64,000 bases of DNA. Source: JAKFDI01 sp044508835 (lineage in GTDB: Bacteria > Pseudomonadota > Gammaproteobacteria > Burkholderiales > Burkholderiaceae_C). Where the stretch lies: contig JBIQHD010000019.1 of assembly GCA_044508835.1 (NCBI GenBank), positions 1 to 64,000 of the forward strand. The letters are read 5' to 3'. The position numbers and the translations under genes are program-made. The number at the start of each line of letters is the position of its first letter. Position 1 is the first letter of the stretch. Below are positions 8,280-16,783 of this stretch, piece after piece. The notes under the pieces are model-generated. The model was given only the letters and a program-made list of their open reading frames with translations. It ran no database searches and had not been told where the DNA came from.

Positions 8280-8285
8280 CAGAAT
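8280..8285 (+). promoter_or_regulatory. Candidate -10 element of moaA
   Basis: CAGAAT lies 7 nt before ATG 8293. No convincing -35 is seen. If used, the moaA mRNA would be leaderless. Confidence 0.35.
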
Positions 8286-8292
8286 GGCCGGC

Positions 8293-9408
8293 ATGCCAGA
8301 CCGAGTCATTCCGCTCGCGGAGCATCGATACGCCGCCCAGGTGCCGCAGATTCCCGCCTCGCCGCTGCCGGCCACCGGCCTCGTCGGCGACGCGCTCGGG
8401 CGGCCGCTGCGCGACCTGCGCATCTCGGTCACCGACCGGTGCAACTTCCGCTGCAGCTACTGCATGCCCAAGGAGGTGTTCGGCAAGGACTACCCGTTCC
8501 TGCCGCAGGCCTCGCTGCTGAGCTTCGAGGAGATCGCCCGCCTGGCGAGGCTGTTCGTGGCGCACGGCGTGCACAAGATCCGCCTGACGGGCGGCGAGCC
8601 GCTGCTGCGCAAGCACCTCGAGGTGCTGATCGGCATGCTGGGCACGCTGCGCACCGTCGATGGCGGGCCGGTCGACCTGACGCTCACCACCAACGGCTCG
8701 GTGCTCGCCAAGAAGGCGCAGGCGCTGAAGGACGCCGGCCTGCGGCGCGTGACGGTGAGCCTGGACGCGCTCGACGACGCCATCTTCCGCCGCATGAACG
8801 ATGCCGACTTCCCGGTGGCCGACGTGCTGCGCGGCATCGAGGCCGCCGAGCGCGCGGGGCTCGGGCCGATCAAGGTCAACATGGTGGTCAAGCGCGGCAC
8901 CAACGACCACGAGATCGTCGCGATGGCGCGCCGCTTCCGGGGCACGCCCATCGTGCTGCGCTTCATCGAATTCATGGACGTGGGCGCCACCAACGGCTGG
9001 CGCATGGACGAGGTGCTGCCGTCGGCGCAGGTGATCGCGCGCCTGAACGACGAGTTCCCGCTCGAGGCCATCGGCGCCAGCCAGCCCGGCGAGACGGCCC
9101 AGCGCTGGCGCTACCGCGACGGCGGCGGCGAGATCGGCGTGATCTCCAGCGTCACGCAGGCCTTCTGTCACGAGTGCAACCGCGCGCGGCTGTCCACCGA
9201 AGGCAAGCTCTACCTGTGCCTGTTCGCCTCGCGCGGCCACGACCTGCGCGCGCTGCTGCGCGGCGGGTACACCGACGAGCAGATCGCCTCGGCCATCGCC
9301 GCCGTCTGGCAGCAGCGCGACGACCGCTATTCCGCGCTGCGCGGCGCGCAGGCCCCCGATCCGGCCACGGGCGAGCGCCGCGTGGAGATGCACTACATCG
9401 GCGGCTGA
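8293..9408 (+). CDS. moaA: GTP 3',8-cyclase (molybdenum cofactor synthesis)
   Basis: 371 residues. The radical-SAM cluster motif is CNFRCSYC (Cys50, Cys54, Cys57); the second C-terminal cluster is seen in FCHECNRARLS with a third Cys at YLCLF. The protein ends in Gly-Gly, the conserved MoaA tail needed for activity. It converts GTP to 3',8-cyclo-GTP, the first step of molybdopterin synthesis. ATG 8293 gives the family-like N-terminus; ATGs at 8263 and 8284 are in frame but have no SD either. No other moa/moe genes are nearby. It ends in a bidirectional terminator shared with ppsA. Confidence 0.95.
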   Translation: MPDRVIPLAEHRYAAQVPQIPASPLPATGLVGDALGRPLRDLRISVTDRCNFRCSYCMPKEVFGKDYPFLPQASLLSFEEIARLARLFVAHGVHKIRLTGGEPLLRKHLEVLIGMLGTLRTVDGGPVDLTLTTNGSVLAKKAQALKDAGLRRVTVSLDALDDAIFRRMNDADFPVADVLRGIEAAERAGLGPIKVNMVVKRGTNDHEIVAMARRFRGTPIVLRFIEFMDVGATNGWRMDEVLPSAQVIARLNDEFPLEAIGASQPGETAQRWRYRDGGGEIGVISSVTQAFCHECNRARLSTEGKLYLCLFASRGHDLRALLRGGYTDEQIASAIAAVWQQRDDRYSALRGAQAPDPATGERRVEMHYIGG

Positions 9409-9430
9409 GCCGCGCCGCCGCCCACGAGAA

Positions 9431-9452
9431 AGGCCGGCATCGCTGCCGGCCT
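9431..9452. terminator. Bidirectional terminator between moaA and ppsA
   Basis: A perfect 9-bp stem (9431-9439 with 9444-9452) with a TCGC loop sits between the convergent stops at 9408 and 9473. CTTCGTTT follows on the plus strand; the minus side is followed by TTCTCG, so the plus direction looks stronger. Confidence 0.7.
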
Positions 9453-9472
9453 CTTCGTTTCGCGCGGAACGC

Positions 9473-11881
9473 CTAGCGTTTGGCCAGGCGCTGCCAGGTA
9501 TCGATGACGGTGTCCGGGTTCAGCGACATCGAGACGATGCCCTCCTGCGCCAGCCAGTCGGCGAAATCGGGGTGGTCGCTCGGCCCCTGGCCGCAGATGC
9601 CCACGTACTTGCCCACCGCGCGGCAGGCGGCGATGGCGCGCGAGATCATCGCCTTCACCGCCGGGTCGCGCTCGTCGAAGTCGCGCGCCAGCAGTTCCAG
9701 CCCGGAGTCGCGGTCGAGGCCGAGCGTGAGCTGCGTCAGGTCGTTCGAGCCGATCGACATGCCGTCGAAGTACTCGAGGAACTGCTCGGCGAGGATGGCG
9801 TTGCTCGGCACCTCGCACATCATGATGATGCGCAGGTTGTCCTGCCCGCCGTCGGAGGCGCGCTTCAGGCCCTTGCCGGCCAGCATGTCGACCACCGTCT
9901 TCGCCTGGCCGAGCGTGCGCACGAAGGGCACCATGATCTCGACGTTCTCCAGACCCATGTCGTTGCGCACGCGCTTGAGCGCCTCGCACTCCATCGCGAA
10001 GGCTTCGGCGAAGGCCTCGCTCACGTAGCGCGAGGCGCCGCGGAAGCCGAGCATCGGGTTCTCTTCCTCCGGCTCGTAGCGCGAGCCGCCGATGAGCTTG
10101 CGGTACTCGTTGCTCTTGAAGTCGGACAGCCGCACGATCACCGGCTTGGGCCAGAAGGCCGCGGCGATGGTCGCGATGCCCTCGGCCAGCTTGTCGACGT
10201 AGAAGGCGCGCGGCGACGCATGCCCGCGCGCCACCGACTCCACCGCCTTCTTCAGGTCCGCGTCGACGTTGGGATAGTCGAGGATGGCCTTCGGGTGCAC
10301 GCCGATGTTGTTGTTGATGATGAACTCGAGCCGCGCCAGGCCCACGCCGGAGTTCGGCATCTGCGCGAAGTCGAAGGCGAGCTGCGGGTTGCCCACGTTC
10401 ATCATGATCTTCACCGGGCAGTACGGCAGCTCGCCGCGCTGCACCTCGGAGACCTCGGTCTCGAGCAGGCCGTCGTACACGTAGCCGGTGTCGCCTTCCG
10501 AGCAGGCCACGGTGACGAGCGCGCCGTCGGCGAGCGTCTCGGTCGCGTCGCCGCAGCCCACGACCGCCGGGATGCCCAGCTCGCGCGCGATGATGGCCGC
10601 GTGGCAGGTGCGCCCGCCGCGGTTCGTCACGATGGCGCTGGCGCGCTTCATCACCGGCTCCCAGTTCGGGTCGGTCATGTCGGTGACGAGCACGTCGCCC
10701 GGCTGCACGCTGTCCATGTCGTTGATGCTGCGCACGAGGCGCACGGGGCCGGTGCCGATCTTCTGCCCGATGGCGCGGCCCTCGGCGAGCACGGCGCCCT
10801 GGCCCTTGAGCTTGTAGCGCTGCTCGGCCGCGGCGCCGGCCTGGCTCTTCACCGTCTCGGGGCGGGCCTGCAGGATGTAGAGCTTGCCGTCGTGGCCGTC
10901 CTTGCCCCACTCGATGTCCATCGGCCGGCCGTAGTGCTGCTCGATGGTGACGGCGTAGCCCGCCAGCTCGGTGAGCTCGGCGTCGGTGAGCGTGTAGCGG
11001 TTGCGCAGCTCGGGCGGGGTGTCCACCGTCTTGACCAGCTTGCCGCTGGCGGCCTTCTCGGCGGGCGTCGTGAACTCCATGCGGATGAGCTTGGAGCCGA
11101 GGCTGCGGCGGATGACGGCGAGCTTGCCGTTCTTCAGCGCCGGCTTGTGGACGTAGAACTCGTCCGGGTTCACCGCGCCCTGCACCACCGTCTCGCCGAG
11201 GCCGTAGCTCGCGGTGATGAACACCACGTCGGGGAAGCCGCTCTCGGTGTCGATGGTGAACATCACGCCGGCGGCGCCGAGGTCGGAGCGCACCATGCGC
11301 TGCACGCCGGCCGACAGCGCCACGTCGGCGTGGGTGAAGCCCTTGTGCACGCGGTAGCTGATGGCGCGGTCGTTGTAGAGGCTGGCGAAGACCTCGCGCA
11401 TCTTGTGCAGCACCTCGTCGATGCCCACCACGTTGAGGAAGGTCTCCTGCTGGCCGGCGAAGCTGGCGTCGGGCAGGTCCTCGGCCGTGGCGGAGGAGCG
11501 CACCGCGAACGAGGCGTCGGGCGTGTCGGCCGACAGCTGCTGGAAGTGCGAGCGGATCGCCGCCTCCAGCTCGGGCGGGAACGGCGTGTTCTCGATCCAG
11601 CCGCGGATCTCGGCGCCGGCTTCGGCCAGGGCGCGCACGTCCTCGACGTTGAGCGCCGCCAGCCGCTGCTCGATGCGCTCGCCCAGGCCTTCGTGCTGCA
11701 GGAACTGCCGGAAGGCGTACGCCGTGGTGGCGAAGCCGCCGGGCACGCGCACGCCCGAGGCGGCCAGCTGGCTGATCATTTCGCCGAGGGAGGCGTTCTT
11801 GCCGCCGACCGACTCGACGTCGGTCATCCTCAGCAGTTCGAACGGCACGACCAGGGCGGTCGCCAGACGGTTGGGTGACAT
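9473..11881 (-). CDS. ppsA: Phosphoenolpyruvate synthase
   Basis: 802 residues, as expected (792 in E. coli). The N-terminal ATP-grasp domain starts at VGGKNASLGEM and includes RSSATAEDLP; the swivelling domain has the phosphorylated His in GGRTCHAAIIARELG; the C-terminal PEP domain ends with CGQGPSDHPDFADWL carrying the catalytic Cys. It makes PEP from pyruvate and ATP in gluconeogenesis. ATG 11881 has GGAG 9 nt upstream. It is divergent from ppsR, whose product inactivates and reactivates it by phosphorylation. A small hairpin with a U5 run lies 20 nt before the start. Confidence 0.96.
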   Translation of the reverse strand: MSPNRLATALVVPFELLRMTDVESVGGKNASLGEMISQLAASGVRVPGGFATTAYAFRQFLQHEGLGERIEQRLAALNVEDVRALAEAGAEIRGWIENTPFPPELEAAIRSHFQQLSADTPDASFAVRSSATAEDLPDASFAGQQETFLNVVGIDEVLHKMREVFASLYNDRAISYRVHKGFTHADVALSAGVQRMVRSDLGAAGVMFTIDTESGFPDVVFITASYGLGETVVQGAVNPDEFYVHKPALKNGKLAVIRRSLGSKLIRMEFTTPAEKAASGKLVKTVDTPPELRNRYTLTDAELTELAGYAVTIEQHYGRPMDIEWGKDGHDGKLYILQARPETVKSQAGAAAEQRYKLKGQGAVLAEGRAIGQKIGTGPVRLVRSINDMDSVQPGDVLVTDMTDPNWEPVMKRASAIVTNRGGRTCHAAIIARELGIPAVVGCGDATETLADGALVTVACSEGDTGYVYDGLLETEVSEVQRGELPYCPVKIMMNVGNPQLAFDFAQMPNSGVGLARLEFIINNNIGVHPKAILDYPNVDADLKKAVESVARGHASPRAFYVDKLAEGIATIAAAFWPKPVIVRLSDFKSNEYRKLIGGSRYEPEEENPMLGFRGASRYVSEAFAEAFAMECEALKRVRNDMGLENVEIMVPFVRTLGQAKTVVDMLAGKGLKRASDGGQDNLRIIMMCEVPSNAILAEQFLEYFDGMSIGSNDLTQLTLGLDRDSGLELLARDFDERDPAVKAMISRAIAACRAVGKYVGICGQGPSDHPDFADWLAQEGIVSMSLNPDTVIDTWQRLAKR

Positions 11882-11901
11882 GACAAAGCTCCGTGATGAT
11901 G

Positions 11902-11922
11902 AAAAACCGGCGTTTCGACGCC
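11902..11922 (-). terminator. Short hairpin plus U-run in the ppsA leader
   Basis: Minus-strand RNA: a 5-bp stem (11918-11922 with 11909-11913) with a CGAA loop, then GG and five U residues (11906-11902). The stem is short, so this is a weak terminator or attenuator candidate. Confidence 0.35.
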
Positions 11923-12043
11923 CGCGGCAGGCGGCCCGGAGCTTGGCTCGACGGGCCCGGCGATCGATGCGCGAACCCACCCCTTGCGCGGCGCGGGGGC
12001 GGTGGGTGGCGTAGGCATCGAAGAAGGCGGAAGCAGGGGGGTG

Positions 12044-12049
12044 ATTCTA
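12044..12049 (-). promoter_or_regulatory. Candidate -10 of the ppsA promoter
   Basis: TAGAAT on the minus strand (5 of 6 to consensus), with TAGGGA 17 nt upstream as a poor -35. It would give a leader of about 155 nt before ppsA. Confidence 0.35.
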
Positions 12050-12106
12050 AAGGCCGGCCCGCGCAGTCCCTATCATCGCCATGGCTCCCACGACCGCGCC
12101 CACGCC

Positions 12107-12925
12107 ATGCCGAACCGCACCGTCTTCTTCGTCTCCGACAGCACCGGCATCACCGCCGAGACCTTCGGCAACTCCATCCTCGCGCAGTTCGCGGCCCGGC
12201 CGCGGCACGTGCGCCGGCCGTTCATCGACAGTGCCGACAAGGCGCACCAGGTGGTGCGCGAGATCAACCACACGCGGGAGGTGGAGGGCCGCCGCCCGAT
12301 CGTCTTCGTGACCCTGGTCGACCGGGAGGTGCTGGCCGTGCTCAAGGGCGCCAACGGGCTGGTGCTGGACATGTTCAACACCTTCATCGAGCCCCTGGAG
12401 GCCGAGTACGGCATGACCTCCAGCCACCGCGTGGGGCGCTTTCCGGACGTGTCCAAGAGCCAGGAGTACACCGACCGCATCGAGGCCATCAACTTCGCGC
12501 TGGCGCACGACGACGGCCAGTCGTCGAAGAACCTGGAGCGCGCCGACGTCATCCTCGTGGGCGTGAGCCGCAGCGGCAAGACGCCGACCTCGCTGTACCT
12601 CGCGATGCAGCACGGCATCAAGGCGGCGAACTACCCGCTCATCCCCGAGGACTTCGAGCGCGCCCGCCTGCCCACGCCGCTCGCCCCGCACCGCAAGAAG
12701 TGCTTCGGGCTGACCATCGACCCGGACCGGCTGCACCACATCCGCCAGGAGCGCCGCCCCGGGAGCAAGTACTCGGCGCTGGAGAACTGCCGCCACGAGG
12801 TGGCCGAGGCCGAGGCGATGATGCGCCGCGAGGGCATCTCGTGGCTGTCGTCCACGCACAAGTCGATCGAGGAGATCGCGACCACGATCCTGCGCGACCT
12901 GCGCCCGGACCGGCTGATGTACTGA
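12107..12925 (+). CDS. ppsR: PEP synthase regulatory kinase/pyrophosphorylase
   Basis: 272 residues. VFFVSDSTGITAET at the N-terminus and the P-loop-like GVSRSGKTPTSLYLA are hallmarks of the bacterial PSRP family (formerly DUF299). It phosphorylates PEP synthase on a Thr next to the catalytic His using ADP, and removes the phosphate with Pi to restore activity. ATG 12107 matches family starts; upstream frame continues open but does not look like the family. A -10-like TATCAT is at 12071-12076. Divergence from ppsA links regulator and target. Its TGA (12923-12925) directly abuts the stop of the convergent methyltransferase gene. Confidence 0.95.
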   Translation: MPNRTVFFVSDSTGITAETFGNSILAQFAARPRHVRRPFIDSADKAHQVVREINHTREVEGRRPIVFVTLVDREVLAVLKGANGLVLDMFNTFIEPLEAEYGMTSSHRVGRFPDVSKSQEYTDRIEAINFALAHDDGQSSKNLERADVILVGVSRSGKTPTSLYLAMQHGIKAANYPLIPEDFERARLPTPLAPHRKKCFGLTIDPDRLHHIRQERRPGSKYSALENCRHEVAEAEAMMRREGISWLSSTHKSIEEIATTILRDLRPDRLMY

Positions 12926-13705
12926 TCAGGCGGCGTCGCGGCGCCGCGCCGATTCGTACAGGCACACCGCCGCCGCCGCGGCCACGTTGAGCGACTCCTC
13001 GCCGCCCGGCTGCGGGATGCGCACCGTGACCGCGCAGCGCCGCATCAACGCGGGCGAGGCGCCCTGCCCCTCGTGGCCCAGCACCCAGGCGCAGGGCCAC
13101 GGCAGGTCGGCCCGGTGCAGGGGCTGTGCGGCATGGGAGCTGGTGCCGATCAGCGGCAGCCGCAGCGCGTCGAGCGCTGCCTCGTCGACGGCCTCGACCA
13201 GGTGCAGCCCGAAATGCGCGCCCATGCCGGCGCGCAGCACCTTCGGCGACCACAGCGCCGCCGTGCCCTTGAGCGCCACCACCTGCGCGAAGCCGAAGGC
13301 CGACGCCGAGCGCAGCACGCTGCCGACGTTGCCGGCGTCCTGCAGGCGGTCGAGCACGACGCTCGGCACGCCGGGACGCACGCCGTCCGCGGCCTGCCAG
13401 GGCAGCACGAAGCCGATGCTCGCCGGCGACTCGAGCGCGCTGAAGCCGGCGAAGAGCTCGTCCTTGACGATCGCCGCGCGCGGTGCGCGCTCGGCCAGCC
13501 GGCGCAGCGCCGGCTGCCGCCAGGCCGATTCGGTGATCACCGCCTGCGCCACGGCCTGCCCGCGGTCGATGCAGGCGCGGCAGAGGTGGTCGCCCTCGAT
13601 CCACACCTCGCCCTGCCGGCGGTAGGCCGCCGGGTCGCGCGCCAGCCTGCGCAGGCGCGCGAGCAGCGGGTTGTCGCGCGAGCTGATCGACTGCGGCTCG
13701 GTCAT
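12926..13705 (-). CDS. TrmH/SpoU-family RNA 2'-O-methyltransferase
   Basis: 259 residues. The C-terminal SPOUT fold shows the three family motifs: LDRLQDAGNVGSVLRSA (motif 1), AWVLGHEGQG (motif 2) and IPQPGGEESLNVAAAAAV (motif 3, S-adenosylmethionine knot). The N-terminal part resembles the SpoU substrate-binding domain. It should 2'-O-methylate a ribose in rRNA or tRNA; RlmB-like activity is possible but the exact site cannot be told from sequence. It is the last gene of the long rpsB-lpxB-rnhB cluster, 85 nt after rnhB, with GC hairpins in between. The stop abuts the ppsR stop, forming TGATCA. Confidence 0.85.
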   Translation of the reverse strand: MTEPQSISSRDNPLLARLRRLARDPAAYRRQGEVWIEGDHLCRACIDRGQAVAQAVITESAWRQPALRRLAERAPRAAIVKDELFAGFSALESPASIGFVLPWQAADGVRPGVPSVVLDRLQDAGNVGSVLRSASAFGFAQVVALKGTAALWSPKVLRAGMGAHFGLHLVEAVDEAALDALRLPLIGTSSHAAQPLHRADLPWPCAWVLGHEGQGASPALMRRCAVTVRIPQPGGEESLNVAAAAAVCLYESARRRDAA

Positions 13706-13790
13706 GTTCGCCCCCCGCCCAACGCGGACGTTGGCCGGCCCCCCGAGGGGGCGCGGGCCGGCTTGGGAGCGGCCCGGCGCTCGGCCCGCC

Positions 13791-14396
13791 TCATTCCTCG
13801 CCCAGCACCTCGCGCACCGGCGCGAAGCTGCGGCGGTGCCAGGTGCAGGCACCATGCTCGCGCAGCGCCGCCAGGTGCGCCGGCGTCGAATAGCCCTTGT
13901 GCACGGCGAAGCCGTACTGCGGATGCAGCGCGTCGAGCGTCAGGCACAGCCGGTCGCGGTGCACCTTGGCGAGGATGGACGCGGCCGAGATGGACGGCAC
14001 CAGCGCGTCGCCGCCGATCACCGCCTCGGCCGGCACGGGCAGCACCGGCAGGCGGTTGCCGTCCACCAGCACCTTGGCGGCCTTCAGGCGCAGGCCGAGC
14101 ACCGCGCGGCGCATCGCCAGCATCGTGGCCTGCAGGATGTTCAGCGTGTCGATCTCCTCCACGCTCGCCTCGGCCACGCTGCAGCACAGCGCCTTGGCGC
14201 GGATCTCGTCGTAGAGGCGGTCGCGGGTGCGCGGGGTGAGCTGCTTGGAGTCGTTCAGCCCCTTGATGGGCTTGAGGTCGTCGAGGATGACGGCGGCCGC
14301 CACCACCGGGCCGGCGAGCGGGCCGCGGCCGGCCTCGTCCACGCCGGCCACCAGGCCGGGCACGTCCCAGTGCAGGCCGAGCTGCGCGGGCCGCAT
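13791..14396 (-). CDS. rnhB: Ribonuclease HII
   Basis: 201 residues. The RNase HII signature VAGVDEAGRGPLAGPVVAAAV gives the first two catalytic acids (Asp, Glu); later SISAASILAKVHRDR and HKGYSTPAHL complete the fold and third/fourth site. It removes ribonucleotides from DNA and RNA primers. ATG 14396 follows the lpxB stop after one nucleotide (TGACATG) and suggests translational coupling; an in-frame ATG at 14426 would overlap lpxB. Placement after lpxA-lpxB is the usual proteobacterial order. Confidence 0.95.
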   Translation of the reverse strand: MRPAQLGLHWDVPGLVAGVDEAGRGPLAGPVVAAAVILDDLKPIKGLNDSKQLTPRTRDRLYDEIRAKALCCSVAEASVEEIDTLNILQATMLAMRRAVLGLRLKAAKVLVDGNRLPVLPVPAEAVIGGDALVPSISAASILAKVHRDRLCLTLDALHPQYGFAVHKGYSTPAHLAALREHGACTWHRRSFAPVREVLGEE

Positions 14397-14397
14397 G

Positions 14398-15543
14398 TCA
14401 GCGGGAAAGGACTTTTTCGATCGCATCGGTGGCCGCCTGGGCGGTGTTGCAACGCAGTTCCCGGTGCAGCGCCTCGAAGCGGTGCGACACCACCTCGCAG
14501 CGCGCCGGATCGTCGAGCCACTGCAGCGTGGCGTCGGCGAGGCGCCCGGGCGTGGCCTCGTCCTGCAGCAGCTCGGGCACGGCGAAGTCGCGCAGCAGGA
14601 TGTTGGGCAGCCCGACCCACGGCTGGTAGCGCATGCGCTTCATCATCTGCCAGCTCGCCCAGTGCATGTTGTAGGCGATGACCATCGGCCGCTTGAAGAG
14701 CGCCGCTTCGAGCGTGGCCGTGCCGCTGGCGACCATGGCCACGTCGCTCGCCGCCAGCACCTCGTGCGAGTGGCCGTCGACCAGCACGAGCGGCGCGCCG
14801 GCGGCATGCTCGCGCACCATCGGCTCGAGCATCGGCCGCAGGCCGGGCGCCACCGGCAGCACGAAGCGCAGGCCCGGGCGGCGCCGGTGCATCTCGGCCA
14901 CGCCGGCGAGCAGCCGCGGCCCGACGTACTGGATCTCCGAGCGGCGGCTGCCGGGCAGCACGCCGACGATCCGCGCGCCGGCGTCCTCCCCGAGCGCCTC
15001 GCGCGCCGCCGCGCGCGGCACCTCGAGCGGGATGGCGTCGGCCAGCGGGTGCCCGACGTAGGTGGCGCCGATGCCGTGCTCGGCATAGAGCGCCGGCTCG
15101 AAGGGGAACAGGCACAGCACGTGGTCGACGGCCTCGCGCATCTTCGCGATGCGCCCGCCGCGCCAGGCCCACACGGAGGGGCTGACGAAATGGATGGCCT
15201 TGATGCCGCTCGCCTTGAGCCGGGCCTCGAGCGCGAGGTTGAAGTCGGGCGCGTCCACGCCGATGAAGGCATCCGGCCGCGCCTCGATCAGCTGTTCGGC
15301 CAGCCGGCGGCGGATGCCGACGATCTCGCGGTAGTGGCGCAGCACCTCGGCGTAGCCGCGCACCGCCAGCTTCTCGTGCGGCCACCAGGCCTCGAAGCCG
15401 TGCGCCTGCATCTTCGGGCCGCCGATGCCGAAGGTCTGCAAGCCGGGCCAGCGCGAGCGCAGCCCGCCGAGCAGCAGGCCGGCGAGCAGGTCGCCGGAGG
15501 CCTCGCCGACGACCAGCGCGAGGCGCGGGGACGCAGCCGCCAT
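14398..15543 (-). CDS. lpxB: Lipid-A-disaccharide synthase
   Basis: 381 residues. LpxB family features are VVGEASGDLLAG at the N-terminus, DAPDFNLALE, VSPSVWAWRGGRI, VGHPLADAI and LPGSRRSEI. It joins UDP-2,3-diacylglucosamine and lipid X to make the lipid A disaccharide at the cytoplasmic face of the inner membrane. It starts 5 nt after the lpxA stop and is followed by rnhB with one nucleotide between. Confidence 0.96.
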   Translation of the reverse strand: MAAASPRLALVVGEASGDLLAGLLLGGLRSRWPGLQTFGIGGPKMQAHGFEAWWPHEKLAVRGYAEVLRHYREIVGIRRRLAEQLIEARPDAFIGVDAPDFNLALEARLKASGIKAIHFVSPSVWAWRGGRIAKMREAVDHVLCLFPFEPALYAEHGIGATYVGHPLADAIPLEVPRAAAREALGEDAGARIVGVLPGSRRSEIQYVGPRLLAGVAEMHRRRPGLRFVLPVAPGLRPMLEPMVREHAAGAPLVLVDGHSHEVLAASDVAMVASGTATLEAALFKRPMVIAYNMHWASWQMMKRMRYQPWVGLPNILLRDFAVPELLQDEATPGRLADATLQWLDDPARCEVVSHRFEALHRELRCNTAQAATDAIEKVLSR

Positions 15544-15548
15544 CGCGC

Positions 15549-16337
15549 TCAGCGGACGATGCCGCGCGTCGCCCCGGCGAGAAAGCGCGTCATCATCGCC
15601 ACGTCCTCGGCCGCGGCCGGCATGCTGCCGGCCAGCCCGGCGATCTCGATGCGGGCGGCCTCGAGCGTGCGGCCCGAGCGGTACAGCAGGCGGTGCATCT
15701 GCTTGACCGCCGCGATGCGCTCGCCCGAGAAGCCGCGGCGCTTGAGCCCTTCGAGGTTGAAGCTGCGCGCCTCGGCCGGGTTGCCCGCCACCATCGCGAA
15801 CGGCGGCACGTCCTGCAGCAGCGTGGTGCCCATGGCGGTCATGGCATGGGCGCCGATCTTGACGAACTGGTGCGCGTGCGTGAAGCCGCCGAAGATCACC
15901 CAGTCGCCCACCTCGACGTGGCCGGCCATCTGCGCGTTGTTGGCGAAGATGGTGTGGTCGCCGACCTGGCAGTCGTGCGCGAGGTGCACGTAGGCCATCA
16001 TCCAGTTGTCGTTGCCCAGCCGCGTGACGCCCCCGCCCTGCGCCGTGCCGAGGTTGAAGGTGCAGAACTCGCGGATGACGTTGTCGTCGCCGATGTGCAG
16101 CTCGGTCGGCTCGCCGGCGTACTTCTTGTCCTGCGGCACGGCGCCGAGCGAGGCGAACTGGAAGATTCGGTTGCCGCGGCCGATGGTGGTGCGGCCCTCG
16201 ATCACGCAGTGCGGCCCGACGCTCGTGCCCTCGCCGATGCGCACCTGCGGCCCGATCACGCTGTAGGCGCCGATGCTCACCGACTCGCCGATCTGCGCGC
16301 CGGGCTCGACGATGGCGGTGGGGTGGATCGTCGCCAT
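15549..16337 (-). CDS. lpxA: UDP-N-acetylglucosamine acyltransferase
   Basis: 262 residues, standard length. The N-terminal two thirds are hexapeptide repeats of a left-handed beta-helix (IHPTAIVEPGAQIGESVSIG and on); the catalytic His lies in MAYVHLAHDCQVG. The C-terminal helical domain is complete. It transfers a 3-hydroxyacyl chain from ACP to UDP-GlcNAc, the first step of lipid A synthesis. Five nt separate it from both fabZ upstream and lpxB downstream. Confidence 0.97.
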   Translation of the reverse strand: MATIHPTAIVEPGAQIGESVSIGAYSVIGPQVRIGEGTSVGPHCVIEGRTTIGRGNRIFQFASLGAVPQDKKYAGEPTELHIGDDNVIREFCTFNLGTAQGGGVTRLGNDNWMMAYVHLAHDCQVGDHTIFANNAQMAGHVEVGDWVIFGGFTHAHQFVKIGAHAMTAMGTTLLQDVPPFAMVAGNPAEARSFNLEGLKRRGFSGERIAAVKQMHRLLYRSGRTLEAARIEIAGLAGSMPAAAEDVAMMTRFLAGATRGIVR

Positions 16338-16342
16338 GGGGA

Positions 16343-16783
16343 TCAGGCGATGCTGCGCATGGTGCAGGTGAGATCGGCCTCGACGGCCACGTCGTCCACG
16401 ACCAGCGCGCGGGCCTTGAACTTGAACACCCCGGCCTTCATGCGCTCGAGCGTCACGTCGAGCGTGAGCTGGTCGCCCGGCTCCACCGGCCGCTTGAAGC
16501 GCGCGCCGTCGATGGCGGCGAAGTAGTACACGGTGTTGTCGTCGGGCGCCGTGCCGAGCGTCTCGAAGGCGAGGATGGCCGCGGCCTGCGCCAGCGCCTC
16601 CAGCATCAGCACGCCGGGCATGACCGGCCGGTGCGGGAAGTGCCCCGTGAAGAACGGCTCGTTGATGCTGACGTTCTTGATCGCCTGGATGCGCTTGTTC
16701 TTCTCCAGCTCCAGCACCCGGTCGACGAGCAGGATCGGATAGCGGTGCGGCAGCTTCTGCAGGATCTGGTGGATGTCCATCAT
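16343..16783 (-). CDS. fabZ: 3-hydroxyacyl-ACP dehydratase
   Basis: 146 residues, hotdog fold. LPHRYPILLVDRVLEL, FFTGHFPHRPVMPGVLMLEALAQ (written here as FFTGHFP then RPVMPGVLMLEALAQ) hold the catalytic His and Glu. It dehydrates 3-hydroxyacyl-ACP in fatty-acid synthesis and so competes with LpxA and LpxD for the same substrate. The ATG at 16783 overlaps the lpxD stop by 4 nt; a second ATG follows at once (16780), so either may be used. Confidence 0.97.
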   Translation of the reverse strand: MMDIHQILQKLPHRYPILLVDRVLELEKNKRIQAIKNVSINEPFFTGHFPHRPVMPGVLMLEALAQAAAILAFETLGTAPDDNTVYYFAAIDGARFKRPVEPGDQLTLDVTLERMKAGVFKFKARALVVDDVAVEADLTCTMRSIA

